The position numbers and the translations under genes are program-made. Positions 25,551 to 34,482 of a DNA stretch of 50,006 bases are shown piece by piece. The notes under the pieces were generated by a model. That model was not told the DNA's origin. It did no database searches and saw only the letters and a program-made list of their open reading frames with translations. Source of the DNA: Gammaproteobacteria bacterium (lineage in GTDB: Bacteria; Pseudomonadota; Gammaproteobacteria; DSM-16500); NCBI GenBank assembly GCA_013286085.1, contig JABDGK010000012.1:1010-51015 (forward strand), given 5' to 3'. Positions within the stretch are counted from its first letter, which is position 1, and every line of letters starts with the position of its first letter.

Positions 25551-28500
25551 ATGTCAACCGTTCGTCAAAGCTTGCCAAACGCATTATCGGAATTTACCAA
25601 TCTTAACCCGGAAATCTTTTTTACGCGGCCAGAACTCGTAGTGCCAAATAAAGATTTAGCGAAATTATTTGGTAATGCAGTTGTGCAATCGTCATATCCT
25701 AGAAATTTTTTTCATCAGATTTATGTTCTAATTAATCGAATTTTTGATTTTGGGCGCCATTGGCGGTGCTCAATGTCACAAGAAGACATGTGGAAAATGC
25801 TGATAAAGTTTGCTTCCGACTTTCATGGGGAAAGAAGTGATCTTCCCTTGGAGGAAAGTTATTACAAACAAACTAAGCAAGATTTAGAAAAAATTTGTTC
25901 TTATCTTATCGGTGGTAACTTCAGAGCGAATGGCAGTAAAACGATAGCCATATATGAAAGATTATACCAAGAATTAAAAGCACAAGGCCCGGTTTATCGT
26001 TTCACGAAACCTGAGGAAGAACTTGCAGTAGCGTACCAAAAAATTTATGGAGAAGACCCTCTTGTTCACTATCAAATTAGCGATATCACGGCTTGTGAAA
26101 ACTTTTCCAGCCAAATGAAATCGTTACTTGATCAGGTGTGTGATTGGTATGTCACTCGGCAGAGTCAAAAAACTGAAGTTGTGAAAAATTATTTTTTTCT
26201 TATTAAAAATAATTTATTCCGCATGGGTTTTTCTGGAATACAAAAGCCAGAGTATTTTGAAAAACTCAAAATTCTATTTGAGGATATTTATTTTTATTTG
26301 ATTGATCCAACGAAAGACGACAAAGTAAAATGGCAAGCTTTTGCTGGGTTTCAGGGTCATGCTGTCAGCAACAGTACGCGTTTATTTGTTAGTGCGAGCA
26401 GGGCGTTACATACTTTATCTCGGCAAGTATCTATCGCAACCTGGTTACGAGAATTTGGCGATGAGATTATTTCTGATATTGCTCGCTCTGATCAGGCTGG
26501 TATGGGTTATCGTGAAGATATGCAGTTAGATGTCATTTATAATGCTGAAGCTGAACGTCAACAATGGCAACCGCTATTAGATTTACGCGGTGTCGCTAGG
26601 CTTTATATTCCAAATCTCGACGAGCAAGAGGTAAGACGGTTTCGTCATGTATATGTGGGTAAATATAATTCTACATCTGCTATTATCGATTGCTTACAAA
26701 GAAACATTATCGTGCATATTCATTTATTACAGGAAGAGTTTGGGCGTGAAGAGACATTGGATTGGCAGCCATATACTCAACCGTTTTATGATCGCGTCGT
26801 ATCTTTTTTAAAAATGCTGGGTTTAATACAAGAAGATTGCAATGCCCTGTTAACACGCAATGAAGAGACTGCGCAATTTAAATTTAATAGTGAAAAACTA
26901 GAACGCGTTTTAACGATATTCGCAGAGCGTAAGAATCAGATATTTTCTAAAGAAAGTTTGCAAATTATCCAGCTTGAGGATAACGAGACAATGACTGTTT
27001 GCAATAAAATGGTGATTCGTAAATCTCAATTTGATGCGAGCAAGCCCCCATCGTTTTTATATAGCTTGGATCTAGAGAAGTTAGATGAATTGTACAAAAT
27101 GATAGGAGATAGTCTACCCCAGTTAGCAGAAAAAATTAAAAATCCAAGTGGTCCGCGTGACTTCATGGAGTTAATGGGGTGCTGGCGCCTTACTACATTA
27201 ATACGTGCTGGTATTGCCTCGAGTATTATCAAAAACCCGGATGATTTAAAGAATTTCTTACCCTATAATGATTTGGCTATTCGGGAGCTGTCAAATGTTT
27301 GTGATGAAACCACCGCGAATTGGTTATTAAGTCTTTTACCAGAGGGAACTTTAGAGGATCTTTTACAAAAATACGCCTACATGATATTAGCATTATTGCA
27401 TATTCCTATTTTTTTGATGGTATTTGCAAAAAAATATTTAACTACTTCTGCTGTCGAAATAGAATTTACTAAGGCTATGGGCGGGCATGAGATTTGTTTA
27501 AAGTCGAATGAGGCGAAGATCGAAACTGGCAAGCTATATTTAGAAGAAAAGAATGGTTATATTGCCTATACGGTTATTACTCCCAAAGGAGAAACCGTTA
27601 GTAACACTGTTTTTATAAAAGCCCCTAAGCCTTTTACTCTAGGTGCTTTGAATGTTTTGAAATGGCGAATATTTTCAAAGATATCATCAGACGATCATAT
27701 CCATTTAAAGCGTGGGCCTTCTTTCCCTTTTACTCATCATGATGAAAAGGAGGTAGAGGAAGTTCAAAATTGCCCTGAGCTATTGGCTTTCATTAATAAA
27801 TACAATTTATGGGGGCAGTGTATCTCTGTATCTTTTTCTCAGTTGGTTTCTTTTGTTACGTTAGAACTACTTACCGCAAAAGATGTTAAAAGTATTGTCG
27901 ATAAAAACCCAAAAGGTTATTTTGTTAGAGATAATGTAGATGCGTTATACGCGTTGCATTATGCTTGTGAAGAACCGTTAGACGGATATTCATTTCACGA
28001 GCATGAAAATAGATATAATCATGACCTTGTTACAGGTTGTGCTGCATTAAGCAACGCAGAAATACGTGCGCTCGTTTCAACATTAACACAAAGAGAGTTA
28101 TTATCTTGTTATCTAGTTGACCTTGAAAGTTTGGCTGTCATTGTAAAAGGATATCCAATAGAAGAGTTTCTCTCTGCGAATCCGGGTATTCTCCCAACGG
28201 TGATAAGTAATCCAGGTGATTTACTGCGAGCCATATCACTGTATGGTAACATTATTCTGGAAAAACTCAGTCCTGAGAGTAAACGTGATATTTTTATTGA
28301 TTCACAGACATCAATCTGGGGTTATTCTGATTGCAAAAATTTCAGCCAATGCATCGATTTTTTAGATAACGATAATTTATTAGATTACTATATTCACGAT
28401 GCAAGAGATGTCATTATTGTTTTGCAGAAGGCACTTCAGCCAAAAGAAATTTATCTAAAATATGCCAAGTCTTGGGAAAAGCATATTAAGGAACCACAAG

Positions 28501-29468
28501 ATTTATTGACTATTTTTGCGATTCTAGAAACAGATAATTCCAAAGATGCCAACCATAGCAGCCAGAAACACTACATGGATAAGTTGCTTAGTCTATTTCC
28601 ACAATTAAAAAATAGAGAGCTTACTGATTCACCTCAGCTTGTTATTAATCAAACCACAATACATTTTCCTCGCCCCATTGTTATAGCGCTTCTGCTGCAA
28701 CGGCAAAAAGCAAAATTATTACAGCATTTTACAAGAGATTTTACACTTTGCTGGGAGCTGACTCAGAAAGCACCCGAGTTTGATCTTTTGAATTACTTTC
28801 GCGAGAACCCTGAAGAACTGGCAAAGCTAATTTCACCTCAGCTAAATAAGGCTCAACTCGAAGCTTTTGAAGATTTACTAAAGCAATACGAGCAGCCTTT
28901 TTTGGACATGGTAAGGTTCCATGTTCAAAAACATATTCAATCTGTAATAAATGCGCTACCTTCAGATCCATCAAACATTTTTTATACTTTTGTCATGACG
29001 ATCATGTTTATCGACGCCTCAATAAAGGGCATGCGGAGCTTTCTTGGGGCTGTTGATTTGTTAGTGTCTTCACCTTTTTTTGAGTTAAATAAGACAAAAG
29101 AAGCAGTAAAACAAGAGTTCCTTAGAACGTACGCTGGCGCATTGGTTGATGCAATTAATACGGGTGAGGATATTCTTCTACTATTAGAATTTACCCCAAA
29201 AAAATTCCACCGCACCTTAATACATGAACTGATTCCAGGTAAGATTGGATTAATTAACGAAAATCAAATCAACCATGCAGACAAGTTTAAGCAATTAATG
29301 GATGCAGATGTGTTAGCAGAAATTGTTAATTCAAAGGAAAATGTAAATCTCATTCATGAGTTGCCATTTAATATCGGTGAAGATAAATCTACACTGACAT
29401 TTTTTGGAAATGCTTCGCATGTTAAGAGCGATGTATCACCGTCACATAAATCGAGTTTTCGTATATAA
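25551..29468 (+). CDS. very large hypothetical protein; effector candidate
   Basis: Unrecognised 1305-residue protein, the largest gene in the window, with GAGG ahead of the ATG. It is mostly helical and soluble. The one clear hydrophobic stretch is near residues 609-632 (YMILALLHIPIFLMVFAKKYL) and could be a membrane segment. Residues about 640-710 look beta-rich (IETGKLYLEEKNGYIAYTVIT). I see no protease, kinase, glycosyltransferase or GTPase motif. There is no signal peptide and no companion gene. Large single-gene proteins of no known family are typical of Legionellales effectors, which is the only basis for that suggestion. The gap upstream (25302-25550) shows no other feature. Confidence 0.75.
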   Translation: MSTVRQSLPNALSEFTNLNPEIFFTRPELVVPNKDLAKLFGNAVVQSSYPRNFFHQIYVLINRIFDFGRHWRCSMSQEDMWKMLIKFASDFHGERSDLPLEESYYKQTKQDLEKICSYLIGGNFRANGSKTIAIYERLYQELKAQGPVYRFTKPEEELAVAYQKIYGEDPLVHYQISDITACENFSSQMKSLLDQVCDWYVTRQSQKTEVVKNYFFLIKNNLFRMGFSGIQKPEYFEKLKILFEDIYFYLIDPTKDDKVKWQAFAGFQGHAVSNSTRLFVSASRALHTLSRQVSIATWLREFGDEIISDIARSDQAGMGYREDMQLDVIYNAEAERQQWQPLLDLRGVARLYIPNLDEQEVRRFRHVYVGKYNSTSAIIDCLQRNIIVHIHLLQEEFGREETLDWQPYTQPFYDRVVSFLKMLGLIQEDCNALLTRNEETAQFKFNSEKLERVLTIFAERKNQIFSKESLQIIQLEDNETMTVCNKMVIRKSQFDASKPPSFLYSLDLEKLDELYKMIGDSLPQLAEKIKNPSGPRDFMELMGCWRLTTLIRAGIASSIIKNPDDLKNFLPYNDLAIRELSNVCDETTANWLLSLLPEGTLEDLLQKYAYMILALLHIPIFLMVFAKKYLTTSAVEIEFTKAMGGHEICLKSNEAKIETGKLYLEEKNGYIAYTVITPKGETVSNTVFIKAPKPFTLGALNVLKWRIFSKISSDDHIHLKRGPSFPFTHHDEKEVEEVQNCPELLAFINKYNLWGQCISVSFSQLVSFVTLELLTAKDVKSIVDKNPKGYFVRDNVDALYALHYACEEPLDGYSFHEHENRYNHDLVTGCAALSNAEIRALVSTLTQRELLSCYLVDLESLAVIVKGYPIEEFLSANPGILPTVISNPGDLLRAISLYGNIILEKLSPESKRDIFIDSQTSIWGYSDCKNFSQCIDFLDNDNLLDYYIHDARDVIIVLQKALQPKEIYLKYAKSWEKHIKEPQDLLTIFAILETDNSKDANHSSQKHYMDKLLSLFPQLKNRELTDSPQLVINQTTIHFPRPIVIALLLQRQKAKLLQHFTRDFTLCWELTQKAPEFDLLNYFRENPEELAKLISPQLNKAQLEAFEDLLKQYEQPFLDMVRFHVQKHIQSVINALPSDPSNIFYTFVMTIMFIDASIKGMRSFLGAVDLLVSSPFFELNKTKEAVKQEFLRTYAGALVDAINTGEDILLLLEFTPKKFHRTLIHELIPGKIGLINENQINHADKFKQLMDADVLAEIVNSKENVNLIHELPFNIGEDKSTLTFFGNASHVKSDVSPSHKSSFRI

Positions 29469-29526
29469 CTCCATGACCACTAAACTAAAGTAGGCGAAAT
29501 TTTATTGCAAGCAGCAATGGGGCTGA

Positions 29527-29718
29527 CTAAGATAATTTTTTTCGTGAATTTGCGACAAGCAGGTGTAGTGTATACAGACCTACCGCAATCATGCATATGA
29601 AAAGCCATAGACCCGCCGCTAGCACAACAAGAAAAATATATGCGATCAATGAGCTATAAAATATTGTGTTATTTTTGATCAAAAAGAGGTATAATACAAA
29701 TTGACACGCTAGTGTCAT
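29527..29718 (-). CDS. small membrane protein, uncertain
   Basis: A 63-residue frame with two hydrophobic segments (residues 3-16 and 21-52, including AYIFLVVLAAGLWLFICMIAVGLYTL) and a basic tail (NSRKKLS). AAGAG lies ahead of the ATG. It is divergent from the DUF1328 gene at 29756, with only 37 bases between starts. It could be a genuine small membrane protein or a chance hydrophobic frame; without it, 29469-29755 would be non-coding. Confidence 0.4.
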   Translation of the reverse strand: MTLACQFVLYLFLIKNNTIFYSSLIAYIFLVVLAAGLWLFICMIAVGLYTLHLLVANSRKKLS

Positions 29719-29755
29719 ATCTCTTGGTCCATATCAGCAATAGGAGGAACTCACC

Positions 29756-30097
29756 ATGTTAGGCTGGGCATTAACCTTTCTTGTTGTTGCAATCATCGCC
29801 GGAGTCCTGGGATTTACAGGTATTGCTGTGGCGGCGACTGAAATTGCTAAGATTATCTTTCTAATTTTTTTAATCATGTTTGTTGTATCAGCATTGCTAT
29901 ACTTCACAGGCGCGACATTTGGCATGCTAACCTGGGTATTCACATTCCTGATCATCTCTATCATTGCAGGTGTGTTAGGATTTACAGGCATCGCTATTGC
30001 ATCAGCTGAAATTGCGAGGGTTATCTTTGTAATTTTCTTTATCTTACTGATTATCTCATTCATCATGCACTTGATGGGAAAATCAAAAGCGGATTAA
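29756..30097 (+). CDS. tandem DUF1328 membrane protein
   Basis: A 113-residue protein made of two copies of the DUF1328/YtjA domain, which normally occurs singly in proteins of about 55 residues. Copy one (1-52) reads [24 protein letters not shown]; copy two (57-108) reads [24 protein letters not shown]. Each half supplies two short transmembrane helices. A perfect AGGAGG sits upstream of the ATG. DUF1328 proteins are small inner-membrane proteins of unknown function, often induced under stress. The fusion of two units in one chain is the notable feature. A 13-bp hairpin follows the gene. Confidence 0.88.
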   Translation: MLGWALTFLVVAIIAGVLGFTGIAVAATEIAKIIFLIFLIMFVVSALLYFTGATFGMLTWVFTFLIISIIAGVLGFTGIAIASAEIARVIFVIFFILLIISFIMHLMGKSKAD

Positions 30098-30103
30098 AAG
30101 AAA

Positions 30104-30147
30104 TTGTTAGGCACAGCATAAAACGCTGTGGATACTGTGCCTAACAA
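30104..30147. terminator. hairpin after the DUF1328 gene
   Basis: TTGTTAGGCACAG (30104-30116) pairs exactly with CTGTGCCTAACAA (30135-30147) across an 18-base loop, starting 6 bases after the stop codon. No U-tract follows, so termination would be weak or Rho-assisted; an RNA-stability role is also possible. Confidence 0.6.
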
Positions 30148-30200
30148 CCTAAATCAGTTAAACTAGTTTTTTATAGCTGATTTGCAAGGAATACACAACG

Positions 30201-30692
30201 ATGGCACATCTCTCGCAAAAACTATTTAACAAGCTTCCTGTTGGGGTATTAAGATTCATCTTAAACTTATGGCCACCATTTTGGGGTGCTGGCATTCGTG
30301 TCAAAAAAATCTCTCCTGATTTTCGCGCCATCTCAGTCAGAATGAAATTACATTGGTATAATAAGAATTACATGGGCGTCCACTTCGGCGGCTCACTCTA
30401 TTCCATGACCGATCCATTTCCCATGCTAATGACAGTACGCAATCTAGGCAACGATTATATTGTTTGGGATAAAGCTGCAAAAATTAACTACGTTAAACCA
30501 GGCACGGGAACTGTCTATGCCAATTTTGAAATCACCGCGGAACAAATGGCTACCATTCGTCATGAAGCGGATAATAACGAAAAATATTTATTTGATTACC
30601 CTATTACTGTCATAGATGATCAAAGCAACATCGTCGCAACGATTGTTAAAACCATTTATGTGCGCAGAAAATTTTTAAGTCTACTGCCATAA
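30201..30692 (+). CDS. DUF4442 hotdog-fold protein
   Basis: A 163-residue cytosolic protein of the DUF4442 family, related to hotdog-fold acyl-CoA thioesterases (PaaI type). The family marker is NYMGVHFGGSLYSMTDPF near residues 54-71, where the family's catalytic region lies, followed by DYIVWDKAAKINYVKPG, then the strands YANFEIT and IVKTIYVRRK. Likely acts on an acyl-CoA or acyl-carrier thioester, but the substrate is unknown. The next gene starts 19 bases downstream on the same strand, so the two are probably co-transcribed. Confidence 0.88.
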   Translation: MAHLSQKLFNKLPVGVLRFILNLWPPFWGAGIRVKKISPDFRAISVRMKLHWYNKNYMGVHFGGSLYSMTDPFPMLMTVRNLGNDYIVWDKAAKINYVKPGTGTVYANFEITAEQMATIRHEADNNEKYLFDYPITVIDDQSNIVATIVKTIYVRRKFLSLLP

Positions 30693-30711
30693 CAATTGAT
30701 AGAGAAATAAT

Positions 30712-31167
30712 ATGAAAATTTGGGTGGATGCCGATGCTTGTCCGAATGTCATTAAAGACATTCTTTTTCGTGCCGCTATTCGCACCAAAACACAGACTAT
30801 CTTAGTTGCCAACCAACTGATTCGCATTCCGCCTTCACCATTCATCAAGAATATGCTAGTCGGATCTGGATTTGATGTGGCCGATAATCAAATTGTCAAA
30901 AGCATGGAAGCGGGTGATCTTGTCATTACTGCTGATATTCCACTAGCAGATGGCGTGATTGATAAAGGCGGCATTGCACTCAACCCACGCGGTGAACTTT
31001 ATTCCAAAGATAATATTAAACAACGCTTGTCCATTCGCAATTTTAATGAAGCAGTGAGAAGCAGCGGTGTTAACACGGGTGGACCTGCGGTCATTAACAA
31101 ACGCGATTTACAAACGTTTGCTAATGCACTTGACAGCTTGCTCACACAACAACAACGGTTACGCTAA
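30712..31167 (+). CDS. yaiI: YaiI/YqxD family protein (DUF188)
   Basis: A 151-residue protein that matches the YaiI/YqxD family along its whole length. The N-terminal [12 protein letters not shown] carries the conserved acidic pair, ITADIPLAD the second acidic site, and [12 protein letters not shown] a third family block. The arrangement of acidic residues resembles PIN-like nucleases, so a metal-dependent RNA or DNA activity has been proposed for the family, without firm proof. Cytosolic, single domain, usual length. It follows the DUF4442 gene by 19 bases. Confidence 0.92.
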   Translation: MKIWVDADACPNVIKDILFRAAIRTKTQTILVANQLIRIPPSPFIKNMLVGSGFDVADNQIVKSMEAGDLVITADIPLADGVIDKGGIALNPRGELYSKDNIKQRLSIRNFNEAVRSSGVNTGGPAVINKRDLQTFANALDSLLTQQQRLR

Positions 31168-31230
31168 CCCGTTGACAAATTATGGCTGCTAACGCTCCAC
31201 TTACCCCCATCCTGTGTAGGAGGCAGCCCT

Positions 31231-31365
31231 ATGAACTCAAGAGAATCCATGCGGCACAGTTACTCTTATCCCCAAAAGACCTATATTCAGCCGCAATTCC
31301 TCATCGCCCAAACTGATGTATTGCCATTGTATGGTATGCCATGTTATTATCGCGCAATAATATGA
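31231..31365 (+). CDS. possible 44-residue small protein
   Basis: A short frame (MNSRESMRHSYSYPQ...) with a perfect AGGAGG 8 bases ahead of its ATG, ending in TGA at 31363-31365. The peptide is rich in Tyr, Gln and Pro, with no membrane segment. It spans the promoter region of the marR gene, so it could be a leader peptide or a chance frame. The strong ribosome site is the main support. Confidence 0.4.
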   Translation: MNSRESMRHSYSYPQKTYIQPQFLIAQTDVLPLYGMPCYYRAII

Positions 31366-31374
31366 ACATAACAT
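31321..31374 (+). promoter_or_regulatory. marR promoter with inverted-repeat operator
   Basis: TTGCCA (31321-31326) and TATTAT (31345-31350) are 18 bases apart. ATGTTAT (31341-31347) and ATAACAT (31368-31374) form an inverted repeat around an imperfect inner palindrome (TATTATCGCGCAATAATA). The site overlaps the -10 box and lies 22 bases ahead of the MarR start, as expected for autorepression. Confidence 0.55.
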
Positions 31375-31395
31375 AGCATAGCACGCTGAGAAAAT

Positions 31396-31836
31396 ATGTC
31401 ATATCGAATAAAAGACCATCCAGGAATCTTGCTAAAAAAAGCCGCGCGCTTATTTGAGCAAGTTGCCAATAAAAAGCTAGATACGCTGGGTGTCACCCAT
31501 GCGCAGACTGTTATTCTTATCCGTTTATGGGAGCGAGATGGACAAAAACAAATGGAACTCGCAAATAGTGCCGGGTTAGATCAATCAACAGTTGTGCGTT
31601 TGTTAGATCGCATGGAAAGAGATGAATTAATTAAACGGATTCGTAATAAAGATGACAGACGAGTTTTTAATTTTCATCTTACAACAAAAGCTAAAAAGGT
31701 GTGTCAAAAGCTTGAAGTTCATTCCCATGCAATAACTGAAATAGCGCATCAATCTCTTTCTAAAAAAGATATTGAAAAATTGACTCGGCTTATGAGTACC
31801 ATTGTTGATAACTTGCAGCGATTTCTGGAGCATTAG
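31396..31836 (+). CDS. MarR-family transcriptional regulator
   Basis: A 146-residue winged-helix regulator of usual MarR length. The DNA-binding part is visible as MELANSAGLDQSTVVRLLDRMERDELIKR, followed by the wing RNKDDRRVFNFHLT with the conserved Asp-Arg pair. N- and C-terminal helices form the dimer interface. MarR proteins usually repress their own gene and a neighbour and release DNA on binding a phenolic ligand. The obvious target is its own promoter; no adjacent efflux pump is present. A small palindromic element sits directly after the stop. Confidence 0.9.
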   Translation: MSYRIKDHPGILLKKAARLFEQVANKKLDTLGVTHAQTVILIRLWERDGQKQMELANSAGLDQSTVVRLLDRMERDELIKRIRNKDDRRVFNFHLTTKAKKVCQKLEVHSHAITEIAHQSLSKKDIEKLTRLMSTIVDNLQRFLEH

Positions 31837-31846
31837 CTTTGAAAAT

Positions 31847-31936
31847 GGCGTTGTTGCATCAATCAAAGTTTCAACATCTCCCCTCACAGTGCTTTTCTGT
31901 GGGAGATGTTGAAACTTTGATTGATGCAACAACGCC
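31847..31936. mobile_element. 90-bp IS903/IS5-like MITE with 9-bp target duplication
   Basis: A near-perfect palindrome with 36-bp arms starting GGCGTTGTTGCATCAATC and a central loop of about 18 bases. TTTGAAAAT flanks it on both sides (31838-31846 and 31937-31945), a 9-bp direct repeat. Both the end sequence and the 9-bp duplication match the IS903 group of the IS5 family, so this is probably a non-autonomous derivative. It lies 10 bases after the marR stop and may serve as its terminator. Confidence 0.82.
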
Positions 31937-32125
31937 TTTGAAAATATGTTTCTTAGCGCAATATGACGGCGGCAGGGCGTTAGTAGTCTTGATTTATCAA
32001 TGGGTTAGCAGAAAGTACCCTTGATTATATTCATGAATTGTTTTTCCCGCTTTTTCATGATTTATGATAAAATATTACACCATAAAATAACAACGGTCCA
32101 ATAACAGCGCATTGAGGAGCCCATT

Positions 32126-33625
32126 ATGCTAAATAAGTCTGCCATTGCTATTGCCATTACAGCACTCAGCCTCTCGACAACTATACAGGCGACACCCGAA
32201 ACAACGTCACAGTATTACCAATCCATTTTAAACAATCCACAACGTTTATCGCATTTTTTATATAACATGCCCAAAGGCGGCGACTTACATAATCACCATG
32301 GCGGCTCCAGCATGGCAGAGAATATGATTCGATATGCCAAAAATGATCATCTTTGTGTAGATACAACAACCGAAACAGCACGCATAGATTCAACTTGCTC
32401 CCCCACCAATCTTTTAGAAAATATTACGCGTACACCGGCCGGGGAAGATGCGCTTGTCGATGCTTGGTCCATGCATCACTTCCATGAAGGCAAAGAAACT
32501 GGACACGATCACTTTTTTAACTCATTTGCAAAATACAGCGCCATCACATCACAACACTCCGGCGAAGTGCTCAGCGAAATTGTTGATCGTGCCGGCAACC
32601 AAAATGAAACTTATCTGGAATTAATGGTCACACCTGATAAAAATGCATCTGGTATGCTAGGTAAAAGTATTGGCTGGAATCCTAACTTAAGCGAATTACG
32701 CACAAAATTATTTGCCGCCGGCATAGCTAACATTGTTGGCGACATTTCAAAAAAATTAGACACCGACGAAACCTTCATGAAAAAATCACTTCAGTGTGAT
32801 ACGCATGCTCCCATGCCAGGCTGTGGTGTCAAATTACGTTATCTCTATCAAGTCTTACGTGAACAACCACCTGAACAAGTGTTTGGGCAATTGCTTGCAG
32901 GATTTGAAGCAGCAAGCAAAGATCCACGTGTTGTGGGTATCAACATGGTTCAACCCGAAGACGGCCCTATCTCCATGCGTGATTATGATTTACAAATGCA
33001 GATGGTTGGTTTTCTACATACTCTTTATCCTAACGTCCATATTAGCTTACACGCCGGTGAACTAGTTCCAGGCTTAGTGCCAGATGATGGTTTGCGTTTC
33101 CACATTCGTGATGCGATTGAAATAGCGCATGCAGAGCGCATTGGGCATGGTGTTGATATCAACCATGAAGACAATATGAATCAACTGCTTGATGAAATGG
33201 CAAAAAAACACATTACGGTTGAAATTAGCTTAACAAGCAACGCCATGATTCTAGATGTGTCTGGCGACAAACATCCACTGCCTTTATATGTGAATGCGGG
33301 TGTACCTGTCACACTGTCAACCGATGATGAAGGTGTCGATCGCACTGACATGACCAAACAATATGAAGTGGCTGCAACAACTTTTAAATTCTCATACCCA
33401 ACTCTTAAATCTTTCTCACGCAATGCGCTGGCCTATAGCTTTTTACCAGGCCAAGCACTCTGGGATGATTATGCATACCAACAAGTAACATCCGCTTGCA
33501 AGCATGACACGTTAGGTAATGAAACGCCTTCCACAACCTGCCAAGCATTTTTAAGTAACAATGAAAAAGCACGTTCGCAATGGGAACTTGAAAAACGCTT
33601 TGTGAAATTTGAGAACGAATATTAG
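32126..33625 (+). CDS. secreted adenosine deaminase, ADGF-like
   Basis: A 499-residue protein with a signal peptide (residues 1-22, ending TTIQA). It has the metal-dependent amidohydrolase motifs of adenosine deaminases: KGGDLHNHHGGS (zinc ligands His55 and His57), SLHAGE (His309 and catalytic Glu312), RIGHGVDI (His341) and STDDEGV (Asp400-401). The long N-terminal extension and the KGGDLHNH form resemble ADGF/CECR1-type enzymes rather than cytosolic Add. It should convert adenosine to inosine in the periplasm or outside the cell. For a host-associated bacterium this could serve purine salvage or remove a host signal; that is inference. GAGG precedes the ATG. Confidence 0.9.
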   Translation: MLNKSAIAIAITALSLSTTIQATPETTSQYYQSILNNPQRLSHFLYNMPKGGDLHNHHGGSSMAENMIRYAKNDHLCVDTTTETARIDSTCSPTNLLENITRTPAGEDALVDAWSMHHFHEGKETGHDHFFNSFAKYSAITSQHSGEVLSEIVDRAGNQNETYLELMVTPDKNASGMLGKSIGWNPNLSELRTKLFAAGIANIVGDISKKLDTDETFMKKSLQCDTHAPMPGCGVKLRYLYQVLREQPPEQVFGQLLAGFEAASKDPRVVGINMVQPEDGPISMRDYDLQMQMVGFLHTLYPNVHISLHAGELVPGLVPDDGLRFHIRDAIEIAHAERIGHGVDINHEDNMNQLLDEMAKKHITVEISLTSNAMILDVSGDKHPLPLYVNAGVPVTLSTDDEGVDRTDMTKQYEVAATTFKFSYPTLKSFSRNALAYSFLPGQALWDDYAYQQVTSACKHDTLGNETPSTTCQAFLSNNEKARSQWELEKRFVKFENEY

Positions 33626-33640
33626 AAACACCCTATGTTC

Positions 33641-33666
33641 GGTGGACACGCTGCGCTTTGTCCACC
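33641..33666. repeat. REP2 half-element
   Basis: GGTGGACACGCTGCGCTTTG followed by TCCACC: the right half of the REP2 palindrome seen complete at 39580, 44617 and 48211. The left half is absent. It lies 15 bases after the adenosine deaminase stop. Confidence 0.8.
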
Positions 33667-33687
33667 ACCTAAAAAATAGCAAACAAA

Positions 33688-33723
33688 AAAAATCCCGACC
33701 CTGTTACCAGAGTCGGGATTTTT
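33688..33723. terminator. bidirectional Rho-independent terminator
   Basis: A 12-bp stem (33688-33699 with 33712-33723; core AATCCCGAC / GTCGGGATT) has a 12-base loop and is flanked by A-runs on the left and T-runs on the right. It sits between the convergent adenosine deaminase and outer-membrane protein genes and should end both transcripts. Confidence 0.9.
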
Positions 33724-33739
33724 GTTTTACAGTATCAGA

Positions 33740-34420
33740 TTAACCGAAATGGTAACCTAAACCGAAACCAACAAAGTCTGTGCTCTTCAAGTAGCTGGAG
33801 TTACCGACTTTTTGGATGCGAGTCCAAGAAAGATCAGCAGACACATTCTTGTTGATTGCATAGCCGATGCCAGCACCAAAGGTTGGCAAGAATTTGCTTT
33901 GACCTTTGTTCAACTTGTAGGTTGCGCTACCAGCTGTATCTGTGATGTTGCCAGATTGGTTCAAGTAAGCTACACCTAATTTACCAAATGCATTAAAACC
34001 GTATTGCAATGGCAATGTACCCTTACCAACTAAGTCAACAGCATATGTCTTGAGTTTTTGATTCAAGTTCAAGCTAGTTGCAGCACCGGTTGCGGCAACT
34101 GTTTTGTTCGCAGTGGAATTACTAAATTTGGTGTAACCCAATTCAGCAGCGAAATTTTCGGTGAGGTCATAACCAGCAAATACACGGCCAGCTAAACCAT
34201 TATCACGGGAACTATTCGCAGAAGCGGAGCCAGTTGATGTGAGGCCGAGATTTTTGGTAGCGGTTGAAATATCAGAATTAGCAATACCACCCTGATGGGT
34301 TGTACCCCAACCTAATTGACCACCAAAGTATGCGCCAGAAGCAGATGCACTACTTGCAAGCAATAAACCAGCAACGCCAGCAAGTGTTGCAGATAGAACA
34401 CGTTTCTTATTTAACATCAT
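33740..34420 (-). CDS. OmpA-like outer-membrane beta-barrel protein
   Basis: A 226-residue exported protein. The signal peptide (about 1-27) ends SSASASG. The mature part shows alternating beta strands (AYFGGQLGWGT, GLAGRVFAGYDLTENFAAELGYTKF, FNAFGKLGVAYL, FLPTFGAGIGYAINKNVSADLSWTRI), consistent with an eight-stranded OmpA/OmpW-type barrel. It ends GLGYHFG, close to the usual aromatic C-terminal outer-membrane signal. No OmpA peptidoglycan-binding domain follows. It has a near-consensus promoter, GAGG ahead of the ATG and a strong terminator, so high expression is likely. Members of this fold in related bacteria act as porins or adhesins; the role here is not known. Confidence 0.88.
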   Translation of the reverse strand: MMLNKKRVLSATLAGVAGLLLASSASASGAYFGGQLGWGTTHQGGIANSDISTATKNLGLTSTGSASANSSRDNGLAGRVFAGYDLTENFAAELGYTKFSNSTANKTVAATGAATSLNLNQKLKTYAVDLVGKGTLPLQYGFNAFGKLGVAYLNQSGNITDTAGSATYKLNKGQSKFLPTFGAGIGYAINKNVSADLSWTRIQKVGNSSYLKSTDFVGFGLGYHFG

Positions 34421-34454
34421 TTAAATCCTCATTTGTTTTTTTTGGAGAAAGCAA

Positions 34455-34482
34455 ATTATACATTCAAGGCTGTTAAGGTCAA
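34455..34482 (-). promoter_or_regulatory. strong sigma-70 promoter of the outer-membrane protein gene
   Basis: On the minus strand TTGACC (34477-34482) and a perfect TATAAT (34455-34460) are 16 bases apart, 34 bases ahead of the ATG at 34420. Confidence 0.75.

Noticed and set aside
29734-30066. 110-residue minus-strand ORF
   Set aside because: Antisense of the tandem DUF1328 gene; its internal repeat simply mirrors that duplication.
31627-31932. 101-residue minus-strand ORF
   Set aside because: Runs through the palindromic MITE and antisense to marR.
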